64,000 nt of DNA. Source: Paulownia fortunei. Its lineage: Eukaryota > Streptophyta > Magnoliopsida > Lamiales > Paulowniaceae. The notes beneath the pieces were generated by a model. That model ran no database searches, had not been told where the DNA came from, and worked only from the letters and a program-made list of their open reading frames with translations. Shown here in pieces: positions 39,183 to 50,020 of this stretch. Where the stretch lies: positions 4,030,001-4,094,000 of the forward strand of contig CM033111.1 of the NCBI GenBank assembly GCA_019321725.1, read 5' to 3'. A program made the position numbers and the translations under genes. Within the stretch, counting starts at the first letter, position 1, and each line of letters opens with the position of its first letter.

Positions 39183-40297
39183 TCATGGAGCAGCTTCAGG
39201 AACTTTATACATATCTGGTGTAACTTCTGTCAGCCACAATCCTGGAAATAGGGTCTGCCAAAAATCCAAGGAAAACAAAAAAAAAAAAAAAAGGAATCAA
39301 TGGAACAGTGATTACACAAATCAAAGGATCAGATAACCCAATTACGTACATCTCAGATTGCGCCAATATAATTGCACATAAGAATTTGAGTCAATGGGGA
39401 TTTGAAATTTCATATACTTACATCCAATTGTTTCTGAACAATCTTAGCTCTCTTCTTCGGTCTGCGCGGCGGCCTGTGACCAACCATCGCAAAGAAATCC
39501 TCTTCGATATCTCTTTTTGAAAGCGGCACTGAAAACTTCGGCCGCTCCTTTTTCTCGCCACTGGCCGCCATCCCGTTGCCGTCACTCCTATGCATCGGCG
39601 ACTTGTGAGCTATCGCCGTTGCCGCTACCCGCATCTGGGAAAATCCAGAGTTGGGCCTCGGCGCATCCACCCTCAAACCCTTCCCGACGCCTCCATCTTT
39701 CCCGCCACCGGCGGTAGTGGCGCCACCGTTTCTACCGGAGACAAACCCACTCACCGGCATCTTACACGCAGCTCGCCTCGTCCTCAAATTCCACGGACGG
39801 TACGTCTCACCTTCGGCTGATGCCGGTTCAGGCGGCGGAGGTGGCTGAGGCAGAAGCGGCGGAGAAATAGAAACCTCGCCTTCCTCAAGGCCATCCTTAA
39901 AAAACGCATCTTTCATTTTATCCGCCGCCGTCTGGAGATCGAACATCACTTTCTGTCTCATAGCGGCAATCCCATCATCATCGTCATCGCTGAATCTCCG
40001 GCCAGCATCGGGCGCCGGCGGAGGAGTAGGACCAACTTTGGGGGATCCATGCACAAACTCAGAAGACGAGTCTTTATCTTTTTCTCTGTCTCTGTCTCTG
40101 GTGGTGCGGCGCTGTTGGGTTGGATGGTGGTGGTGATCAGAAGAACCGGAACTGTTGGTGTCGAAGCGATGGAGGGGCGAGATTTGGCCGTTGGAGTTGA
40201 CCTTCATGCAGCGGAGGAATCTCTGATTCCCCCACCGCAAGTCACCCGGCATCGTGAAATTGTGCAGCGCCTTCGATCTCTCAGTCCCCATAGCCAT
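39183..40297 (-). CDS. DUF1639 family protein, function unknown
   Basis: Two exons, 39422-40297 and 39183-39254, give 315 residues with a GT-AG intron in phase 0. The N-terminus MAMGTERSKALHNFTMPGDL with WGNQRFLRCMK is typical of this plant family. The middle is low in complexity, with His, Ser, Pro and Gly runs and DDDDDG. The DUF1639 core is RPKFSVPLSKRDIEEDFFAM then VGHRPPRRPKKRAKIVQKQL, continued over the junction as DTLFPGLWLTEVTPDMYKVPE. The basic RPPRRPKKR stretch could act as a nuclear signal. A TATA box is at 40511-40520 on the same strand. No biochemical role is known to me. The second in-frame ATG at 40291 is an alternative start. The conserved LFPGLWL.E exon supports the splice call strongly. 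Confidence 0.92.
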
Positions 40298-40510
40298 ATC
40301 CTTTCATTCACAATTTCATACACACTCAAAGGCCAAAGCTGTGTCTGTGCTTTTCTCGGAAATTTAATAGTGGCAGAGAATTGTTGAATTGGAGAAGAAA
40401 AGGATGAGGAAGCAGAGAAGGGTTTGTTTGCTGTGCTTTTGTTTTTCTTTTTTGTGTTGTTTGGTTTTGGTGTTATTATGGGAAAATCGCCGGGAAGGGG
40501 AACCTGCGAG

Positions 40511-40520
40511 CCTTATATAC
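40511..40520 (-). promoter_or_regulatory. Candidate TATA box of the DUF1639 gene
   Basis: On the minus strand this reads GTATATAAGG, about 215 bases before the start codon. That leaves room for a leader of roughly 185 bases. Confidence 0.45.
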
Positions 40521-42570
40521 GGAGGTGGAGGGGTGTTTCGGACTTTTTCCCTTCCAGGTCTGTTCTTAACGTTCGGGTTTAATTTTTAAGTTGGGTCTGC
40601 TAAGGTGCGCGGGGTGGCAGAGCTGCGCATATTTGGCCTACTAAGCCAAATCACGACTTTCACTTAATCTCGGATGTGCTTTCACAATTAAAAGCGCTTT
40701 GATTTTAGCTCCCAGGGATTGGCTTGAGGTTGAGGCAGGAGCTTATTTTTCTGACAACGACGTCGTCTGGTGGTGTTTTGTAAAATTAAAATTCAATTAT
40801 TTATACTATCAAAAATAAAAATGTGGGGGATGATATATTGCATTATACTAATGTTATGTTGGAAAGACGTTCGTACTTAGTATGGGATCGGAGGCATTTT
40901 GATTTCATCTATTTGATTTGATTTCTCATAATAGCCTAATTCTTAAAATTAACATAAAATAGTATTTTTATAAAATTAAATATGTAGGAATTTTATGCTA
41001 AAATTTGTATTTTAAGCGCAAGAGGTAAGAAAATGCTTTATAAATCAACTCTTACAAATTCTTCATAGCAGTTTTTCATTAGAATTTGTAAATTAGGTTT
41101 TATTAAATTATTCAAAATATACTTGAGAAAAAATAAAATATATATATATAGATTTTATTATAAATATAAATAATATTACAGCCAAATCGTATTAATATTA
41201 ATATTGTTAATCACCTCAAAAGAGAGGATGAAAAATATTCGAGGTTTTGTAAAATAACTTATTAAAATTTTAAAAACATATATAGATAAATTTTCCTGTT
41301 CAACTAACATCTAAATAGAACAAAAAAAAAAAAAAAGAATTTAATAAAGCCAAAAATTGAATGATAGAATACAAATATCAATCATTGGTTGTGGTTAATT
41401 TCGTTTCGTCAATTTATTTAACTACTGAATATTTTTTTGAAAAATTGAATCCAAAAAATTTAATTTCTAACCCAACAGAACCTAATGCCATATAGAGTTC
41501 AAATGAAATTAAGGACTTATCATCGTCCATATCCTAATATAAACACTTATAAATACTCATTTTATTTCAATTTACAAGGAACATAACTCATAATTCTTAT
41601 TTTCTCTTCAAACATATACTAATTTAAGCAGAGAGATCCAGCTCTTCCTAATACGAAGAGCCAACTTTCCAATAATTTATAATTTCTGTCAATCGATTTA
41701 TATATGGAGGTTCATATATATTCAAATGCGAGAGAGCCTCACTTCTTTGAGGTACATGGGCATGCTTTTTATAGCAAAATATAATAATTAAAAATAAAAA
41801 TAAAAACAAAAACAAATAAGAATCTCCTCGACTCATTACAAATGATAATCAATAAGATTAATTAGTATAGTATATAATAAAAAGGGTAAATACTCACTAA
41901 TATATGCTCTCCTTGTGAACATCTGCCTGTGTTAGGCTTGTGCACTTTACGAGCGTCCCTCACACCAACCTAGCGCGGCATAGTGTCTCGACAGCTGCAT
42001 GAAATATATAGTATAATGCGCACCTATTTCAAGGTTGTTCACATTTATTAATATAAGATAAAAAACCTTATTCGTAACGAAGATGCCTAATTTTCATATT
42101 TGAATTTACTCTTAACACGTGCTGATTTAATGCGGCATACATTTACCTAACAATTCTTCTAAATCCCAACGGCCCTTTAAGATGGTTAAAATATTTGTCT
42201 GCTATTCAAAATCTCATATCAAATATCAATACTTTATTATATTTAACTCAATACACACACAAAAAAAATTATTTTAGAAATAGCCTTTGATAAGAGATTT
42301 TTTTATAAAATCCTTGCAATATTTTAATTACAAATATCTAATTTGTTATAATTTGATATTCCAAATGCTCACCTCTTTCATCATTTTAATAGCTTTATCT
42401 TTAATTGGTAACCTAACAAAAAAAACGGTCGTGTTACTCGTATTTGTCTATTTATAATAAAGTTCTTTGGTAATTAAGTTTGGAAGAGAAGAAGAGATTA
42501 CCTACACCAAATTTGGCATTCCAAAGTCAAATCTCAATAATCAAACATTACCAATTTCAAATCTAGGAAG

Positions 42571-42598
<28 letters not shown>
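42571..42598. repeat. AT microsatellite
   Basis: A nearly pure TA repeat of about 28 bases next to a TTATAATAGG flank. Confidence 0.85.
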
Positions 42599-42603
<5 letters not shown>

Positions 42604-42654
42604 AGGAATTAAAGTTCTCGAAATATTTTGAGGTCGTGACCCGTACAAGTTGGA

Positions 42655-42820
42655 GGAGATGGTTGTTGACATCATTAACGGTAATCATTATTTAATTGAA
42701 TCACTTTAATTAATCGAATTTCAATTATGATTTAATAAACCACTTGCTCGAAGAGACTGTGATGGGCCAGTTGCCTCGTGTGTGTAATTGGGTGTTGAGT
42801 GAGTTATGTATTTTGGTGAT
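42655..42820. repeat. Dispersed repeat, copy 1
   Basis: Shares ordered blocks with 45375-45535: TTGTTGACATCATT, TTAATTGAATCACTT-like sequence, AATTATGATTTAATA and a TTGCCTCGTGTGTGTAATTG stretch matching TTGCTTCACATACATAATTA. The copies are in the same orientation and diverged. Confidence 0.5.
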
Positions 42821-43899
42821 TAGTTTCAATACTTTTAATGGGTATAATGACTTGATCTGTCACAATCAAGGAATTTAGTTGTTGAAATATTATCACAATC
42901 TCTTGATTACTATTATTCGTTTGGTGAAATATGTTAACAGCTTTCTTCTATAAATATATATATATATATATATTGTAATTTTGGTAAGATCAGATCTATA
43001 ATTTGAATTTAAATTATAACACCAAATCAAACCAGAAGGAAAGGGGGTTGCTCACGTTAGGAAAATACACTGAATTTTAGAATTTGGTGTTTGGTTTCAA
43101 TTGGCTAGTTTAAACGGCTATTAGCCCCAAATTTGCTGTCCGATTTGGATGGTTTTAAAATTATAAACGAGTTCGACGTAGATATTAATTTTTTTTTGTA
43201 ATACGTCCTGCTTCATATCATCTTTATTTATTTTTTAATTTATTATAGATGCAATATTATTTTTAAAAATATATATATATATTTGTTAGAAAATTTTAGT
43301 TGTATTATTATTAAAAAATATTTTTTTTTAAAAATTATAAAATTATAAAATAAATCTAATGGTTCAACAAGTTCAATCCATAGGTCCGAATAAGGGATGG
43401 AGCCAAATCCAAATCCTTACAAATCTTACCAGGTCTTGAGTTTTGATGAATTCTTTATAAACCACCCTATTGTCATTCTAGAAAAAAAAATATGATTTTT
43501 AGATTTTTTTTTTTGTTTTAATGGGATCTTAAAATAAGAGACTATAACATCATTTAACTTGCAGTGCTTATCGGGAGGGAGTTTGGACATGAATTACTGA
43601 TGATTACACGTTTTATACATAAAGTCTTGCATATATAAGGGAAATGAAAACAAGTTTTATTAATAGCCAAAGGCAAATTTACAAGCTCAATGGTCATTGG
43701 CCAACAACTTGTGCACTTTTTCCCACAACGCAAAAGCTTTTTTGTAATATCATTTAGCAATTTGGGATCTTGTGAACTTGCATTTGTTCCAAGGTTTTTT
43801 CCTTAAATTATTTTATTTTTTTATAATCCAAATTCCTGATTTCGCCGAATTAGTTTTGAACCTTCTAAACATCTACCCCTAACACCTACAAAGAGTAAA

Positions 43900-44135
43900 T
43901 CGTGGGATATGTTTCAATCAACACCCAAATTTTCAATAAAAACTGTACACTTCTGCGCACAAGGAGGCCAACCCATAGTAATCACTCGAGATACCTCAAT
44001 CGTAGGGTTTCAGTGGCAGTACAATGATTACTCCATATTAAAATGAATCCGCAGGTTCCCACCATAATTCGAATCCCCAACCTACCAGTGGAAGCAAATC
44101 CAAATCAATTGTTCCACCAGTTGAACCATGATCCG
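43900..44135 (-). mobile_element. tRNA-derived SINE-like element
   Basis: Minus strand: an A-box-like TGGTTCAACTGG (44129-44118) and about 45 bases on a B-box-like GGATTCGAA (near 44076-44068), then a body with CCTGCGGATTC and CTGCCACTGAAACCCTACG, ending in AT-rich sequence. The order and spacing fit a SINE. Target duplications were not checked. Confidence 0.45.
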
Positions 44136-45374
44136 GAGCTCCTTAAATCAATTTTGCACTTGTCATAAGGTATTACAAGTGTTTTACCAGGCACCAATGT
44201 GCCATGGGAGATGTAGCTTTGTGACATTATTATTGGCGGGCAATTTAGATTGAACTTCGCACTAGGTAACACTTTGTTTGGTTCAAAAATGAGAAAAGAA
44301 AAATGTTAGGACCAAAGAAACAAAATTCAAGGAAATTCTAAATTTCAAGTGTGTTTTGTTGTTTAAGAAAAATGAGTAATTGAACATAGCTGAGTGAAAC
44401 TAATGAGAATTACTCCAAAAAGTTGGAGGGAGGTAGAAATGAAAACAGAAGCTAACTCAGAGATATTATTTGACCATAAGGAGTTGAGGCATCAAAATTC
44501 ATATAAAAAATACTTAGTTTTGACGTTACCATGAAGTTTTTGCTGATATCAAATCTGGAACATTGAGATTTTAGATAACTTGAAATTTCTGAGATGCTAA
44601 AAGAAAAGGTGTTTGTAGAGACTGGAACACGAGGAGGGCAGGGGCGGCCATCCCAGAACTTCAATAATCATATCCTCATTTCCTATTTTATCTTAGGATT
44701 AGATGAAATAATTTGAATTTTAAAATAGAATTTAATGGGAGAATTTTAAATTATTTATATAAGTTGGATTTGAAATTAATTGTAATAATTAAAATATAAA
44801 TAAAATTCATTATATCATGAGATTATTCAAACAAAATTAATAAATTTATTATTATGAATTGAAATTCTTATTTAAAATCAATCAATTTAAATGAAGTATA
44901 AATATTTTGTCAAGGTTTTGCAGACAAAAAATAAAAAAGCAACCCTTGTGATGCAATAGGGAAATTAAGTCAAATTCCTCTTTCACCCCTATTAAATAAA
45001 AATTATTATCTAGCCTTGAATGTGGCTTTCGGGTATATCACCATTGTAGCCAGATTAGTTTAGTCATCTGATTCCATCAGAAGAGATTTCTTCAATCAAC
45101 AGTACAAGTATCCTTGTTTACTTATCAAATGCTAAACACCTAATCAAGGATAGAGAATGTCCCAAGACAAAGAAACCGCAACTGGATTACATAAGCCCCG
45201 GCAGTTAACTTTGAAACAGGACAAGGGATTATGGGGGTTACCAAACTTGACATCCAATGTCATATCTCCACAACCTAACATTAGGTTTCCAGATCTAAAT
45301 AGGTGGCATATGTAAAACTAAGTTTTTATTTATTTTTAGACCTTTTTGAGGTAATCACCTAAATATATGAATTG

Positions 45375-45535
45375 AAAGACAAGATTGTTGTCATCATTCA
45401 TGTAATCTATCACTTAATTGAATAAGTTTTCCTTATTGGCAATGTCGAAATTATGATTTAATAGTACACTAACTTAGTTGTTTATAATAGATCTACTTGC
45501 TTCACATACATAATTAGGTGTAAAGTGAATGGGAT
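45375..45535. repeat. Dispersed repeat, copy 2
   Basis: Counterpart of 42655-42820, with the matching blocks in the same order. It may be a fragment of an uncharacterised element. Confidence 0.5.
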
Positions 45536-46142
45536 ATTTTAAATTATTATGATACATTTTCAGAAAACTATTATCGTTCTAAAATATCATAATGAAAACA
45601 TAATTTTTGTTTTTCTTGTAGATACATATGATATTGAGATTTTTTTTTTATAACGCGATTGATTTTTGAGATCACTTTCGACTTTAACTTTTTATTAATT
45701 AGTACTGTTAAAAAGTCTCATGCCTCGTAATTTTTTTAAACGAGATTTTCGGTAATGCGATATAAAGATTCCTTAGTCATATTTAGAATTCATTTTCTTT
45801 AAAACAATCTGGCTGAACTTTGGTAAAAGCCATGAGCATCACATAAAGGAACCAAATTTCCTCTTCAAAAATTTAAAATAGTTCATCTAAGATTTGAAAC
45901 TTAGACAAAGCTGTGTGTTAACGGCTACTTGCTGATCCCCATAGAATATGTCCAAAGTGCACACCGACCCTAAACCTTTTTACAGCCTAGCTCCCTTCCA
46001 CTCCACAGATTCCTCGAAAACTTCCCCTTTTTTGCACCAATAAAATGTGCAGCAAAAACCTCGCAGAAAAAAAGAGCTTTCTCAAACTCAAAAGTCTACA
46101 TTGTATTCAGGCAAACATTCTTTCACTATTTGCCTCATCACA

Positions 46143-46655
46143 ATGCCCAAGAAAAAGTCAGCCCTTCTGCAGAAAGTTTCCAGTCTGCTAAAAATCTCCA
46201 TTTTCTTGGCCAAACTGAAGAAACCCATAATCCCAAAGCTCATCTTTCTCAAGAAAACGAGGAAGCTGAAAAAGTTGAAGCTCCTCAAGGAATACAACCA
46301 TTATGGTTATGTTAAGGAATACGAGTTCTCTCCTTCAAACACCCCTCTGAATCAGTTTCGCAGAAAGCCACAGAATGGGAGAATCAGTTTAAGAAAACTT
46401 TACTCCAATGTGTTCCTCATCTCCAAGTGTTTGGGAACGGTGAGAGGTGGACAAGAGGAGATGTATTGTCTGGAAATGGGGTTGGAGGCATTGCCTTGTA
46501 TTGAACCTGCAGTGGGCAGAGAATTGAGGATTGATTTATGGGAAGATGATTCTGTGGATGAGAGGGCTGAGAGATTCATTCAGAGGTTTTATGAAGAGAT
46601 GAGAAGGCAGAGGCAGGAAACCAATTTTCAGCTGAATTCAATGCTGGAAATGTGA
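46143..46655 (+). CDS. DUF761 family (cotton-fibre-type) protein
   Basis: A single exon of 170 residues. The N-terminal part is basic and hydrophobic (LLQKVSSLLKISIFLAKLKK, PIIPKLIFLKK), which might form an amphipathic or membrane-associated helix. A middle EYEFSPSNTPL motif and the C-terminal DUF761 block VDERAERFIQRFYEEMRRQR identify the family, whose small plant proteins have no settled biochemical role. An in-frame ATG at 46047 would add 32 residues, rich in Lys, Arg and Gln. I prefer 46143 because homologues usually begin with a short MPKKK-like start. By recalled gene order it could match At1g68350. Confidence 0.85.
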   Translation: MPKKKSALLQKVSSLLKISIFLAKLKKPIIPKLIFLKKTRKLKKLKLLKEYNHYGYVKEYEFSPSNTPLNQFRRKPQNGRISLRKLYSNVFLISKCLGTVRGGQEEMYCLEMGLEALPCIEPAVGRELRIDLWEDDSVDERAERFIQRFYEEMRRQRQETNFQLNSMLEM

Positions 46656-47619
46656 TGCTTGATCAGAGGATACAAAGATGAAATCAGCCATGGAAATGTT
46701 GTTTTTCTGTAATTTTATAATTTTATTTTTTTGTTTTTCTTTACTTGTTTGGAGGAAATTGAGGTATTTTTCTATTTTTTTTCAAGAACGGTTACTTTTA
46801 TTTATTTATTTATTTTCTTTACTCCACAAGAATTTTTGAAGCGTGGAGAAAATTCTTGTAAGTGTGCTTTTAAAATTAATCTTATGGATTTGTTTTTCGT
46901 TACTGCCAATACAAGAGTAGTGTAGGGATGCTGTTGATTTGGGGTTCAGAAGTTAGCATTTGTAGTTACCTGTTACCTTAATTTAATAAAAGAATAATGT
47001 AACTGAATATAATTGAAATTTTCAAAAATAGTTCAGAATCAAAAAATAATATGGTTTGATAATTAATGATTTAAAAAATATCATGTTAAATTTATTAGAA
47101 ATTCGGATAATAATTCAAATTCGAGAGGTTTGAATAATTTGATTATTGGATTTCGGGTCAGATTCTGGCCTGAATCCGACCCGTTTACAACCTTACCTAA
47201 TGCCTTGTTCAATTAAAAAATGTAAACTAGGTTCTCATGTCCGGAGAGTCCATTTACTTGGGTTAGGGCTAACTTGAGCATGCTTCCCCAAGCCCATTCC
47301 ATTCGTGATCTGCTTATCAAGATGCTTAAATAAAGAATTAGGTCCATTAGAATATTCAGTTAATATGCAAGGTTAAAAACTTAGGTTATTTTCCTTGATC
47401 TTAAATATGATTAAGTTAAATTTTGAGGTCAAAGTGCCAAACTAACTATGAACAAGGGTATGCTTAATTACTAAAAAATCTTTTTGTGGCCAAGTAATAA
47501 TTTTAACAAATATTTATTTCTTGAATTTATTTTCTCCTTATATTTGTGGAAAATGCATTTTGCAAACACTAGCAATGCCCATAGGCTTGTTTTGTAAGTT
47601 TGCGAGAACCAGATCAAAT

Positions 47620-49410
47620 TTTAGGGTAAAATTCATATATGCCCCTATGCTAAATATAAAAATGCAAATAATCCTCTTATATTTGAAAAATAGTTTAAAA
47701 CCCCCCTTTATTTTGTTATATCCTATGTAAAACCCCTATTCCATCACAAATTAACATAGCTGATGGTTCACGCCCTAAGTGTGTGAAACATAAAGTTTTT
47801 TGGCCTTCTTTTAGCCTAAATTGTCTAATATGCAAATTGGAATTTGAGAGCATCGTTAATAAAAAATAAACCCTTGCGAAACCCCCCATATGTATTTAAG
47901 TTTGGCTTATAAAAATTACTTAAACACCAAAAAATCCCAATACTATAATAGAAAGAATGGGTTTACTAAGTTTGATAAATAATTATATTTTTTTACTATA
48001 CCATATTTGCTCCTTATGCAAAAATTTAAAAATAAAAAATATTAACATTTTCATTTTTATTTGTAAAAGAATGAACATTAAAATTACCAAATAATTAGAA
48101 AACACATACAAATATTGAAATAGTAGTAATAAATATTATTTAAATGTTTTGCAAATTTAAATATTCATATCTATGTCCATAAAACAACAATATTAAAAAA
48201 CAATAACTATGCAATAAGTAATATTTTATAACCTGTATAATTTTGATTCTAAATGTAAAAATTGAAAACAACTATTCATTTTTTAAGTAATTTTCCATTA
48301 TTTTTTATATATTCCAATAAGCTATTCAATTGTAGATTATAAGATAAATAATGTATAATTTGTAATTAATTACTTTTAAAGAAATTATATTTTTCTTTTT
48401 ACCCCTCCTTTTCTATTTGTATTTGAAAAAATGAGCAGTAAAATAATCACATAATAAACAATATATCAAAATAGTGTTTAAATACCAAATAAATTATTTT
48501 ACAAAATCAAACAAAACAACCCAAAAATAACTATCAAATAAGTAGTATTTTTACCTACAATTTTTTTTTGTTCGTTATGTAAAAACTGAAAACAAAAATA
48601 AACATTATTAATTAATTTGCATTATTTTTTTAATTTTTATTATAATTCAATAAGCTATATAATAAACTAGAAATTATAGTGTTAAAATTTATGATTCTTA
48701 AGTAAAACATAAGAGAATTTTTGTTTCTGAATAAAACATTTTTTTTTAATAAAACTATATTTTGGTTTTCCCTTTTTCCTTTTTTCCTGTTCTTTTTTTT
48801 TTTTTTTCCCCAACTCCCCTTCGGCTTCTTCCTTACGGAACTGCAGCCACCCCATGCCCCCAACTGCCTCCCACCTTCTTTCATTCGCGCAGCCTACCCC
48901 TCCCCCATCAACCCACCACCACTACCCTCCCATCCCTCCCTAGCGCCACCAACCCCCACCAGCGCAACTTTGCACCAACAATCATAACCACCCCCAAATC
49001 CCCCGACTCCATCCCCACACTCTCCTGCTTTCCGCTCTCCTCATTTCCAAAACCCCAAACTCAATCTCACACTCCTTCGCTGCCCGCTTCATCCTACAAC
49101 CCTCGCTCCTCACACCACAGCTCTTTCAATTTTTCTTTTTGAAAAACTATGAACCATTAATTTCAAATGAGATCTAACAATGATATTTTTTCTTATGAAA
49201 AACTTAAATCAAAATGAGCTTTTAATTTTGATTTCCGTGAGACCCAACGATTAATATATCCTCAATTTTTTATATGAGTTGAAATTTTAAAATTGTAAAA
49301 ATTGATGTCTAACAAATAAAAGAGGATAATGAACAATTCATTACAAAAATTAGTGGCATTGGCAACTTTTTCAAAAGACAAGGGGGTTTATGCGACTTGC
49401 ATCTTAATCC
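47620..49410. mobile_element. TIR-bounded non-autonomous DNA element with a C-rich core
   Basis: The left end has AAAATGCAAATAATCCTCTT then ATATTTGAAAAATAG. The right end on the minus strand reads AAGATGCAAGTCGCATAAACC and CCCTTGTCTTTTGAAAAAGTTG. These align as imperfect terminal inverted repeats. The interior is AT-rich except for 48820-49130, which is strongly C-rich. No transposase is seen, so it would be non-autonomous, possibly Mutator-like. Exact ends and target duplication are undetermined. Confidence 0.5.
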
Positions 49411-49906
49411 TGTAACATTTCCATGTTGCTAATTTACAATATTTTCATTCACAATTTATTCCACTTCTTTCAACTTTACTTTCAAACGAATTAACTAAAA
49501 TTAACAATTTTCACATTACTTTTTCAAAATTATACATCTTATTTGATTTTAAAAATATACTATTAAAAAATCTATAGACTTCCTTGAAATATTTAACACC
49601 GAAACGATAAAGAATGGAATGGAAAGAAAAATCTAGTCAAAATATTAAATTTATACGATAAATTTTCAATTGTATTATGAGATTTCAATTATTTATAAAA
49701 TACATTATGTAAGATGATTCAATATTATAGGAATTTCTAAGACTATCGAGTATTAAAATGAAAAAAGCATATCTTCTTTGGTAAAAATAATTAAAAGTAA
49801 GATGTCAAAAATATGAATCGGGATTCCATCAGTCCCCTCTCAGTCGTAACTAGATTTTCTTGTTACCACTGTAATAACTTATCTCTCACTCTCTCTCTTG
49901 CACGCT

Positions 49907-49914
49907 AGGGTTTT
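49907..49914 (-). promoter_or_regulatory. Telo-box upstream of CysRS
   Basis: TAGGGTTT on the plus strand, which is AAACCCTA on the minus strand, lies 107 bases before the start codon beside a CT-rich tract. This motif is common near start sites of plant translation genes and also occurs upstream of the GlnRS gene in this window. Confidence 0.5.
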
Positions 49915-50020
49915 GTTTCTCACACAAAAACGAAAAGCAAAACTTTTGATATAAAAATAAAGAACTTCCGATCCATCCGAGCACATATTTTTTCCTCCTC
50001 TTCTGTTGATTGCGATATAA

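Larger units (their letters stand above)
40298..46142. other. Intergenic region between the DUF1639 and DUF761 genes
   Basis: No gene is supported. Features are an AT microsatellite (42571-42598), a smaller TA run near 42957, a reverse-oriented SINE-like sequence (about 43900-44135), a pair of diverged dispersed repeats (42655-42820 and 45375-45535) and AT-rich filler. Short open frames at 41.7, 43.6 and 44.5 kb look random. Confidence 0.65.
46656..50020. other. Intergenic region between the DUF761 and CysRS genes
   Basis: Mostly occupied by a TIR-bounded repeat (47620-49410) with a C-rich core. Open frames over that core (48721-49142) encode Pro/Ser/Phe-rich low-complexity peptide and are not believed. 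The last 150 bases are the CysRS promoter. Confidence 0.65.

Noticed and set aside
39517..40387. Several plus-strand frames opposite the DUF1639 gene
   Set aside because: Antisense shadows of a GC-rich exon. The minus-strand frame carries the conserved domain.
48721..49142. Overlapping open frames of 88 and 126 codons in the C-rich block
   Set aside because: Composition-driven Pro/Ser/Phe-rich peptide inside a transposon-like element. No conserved motif in any frame.
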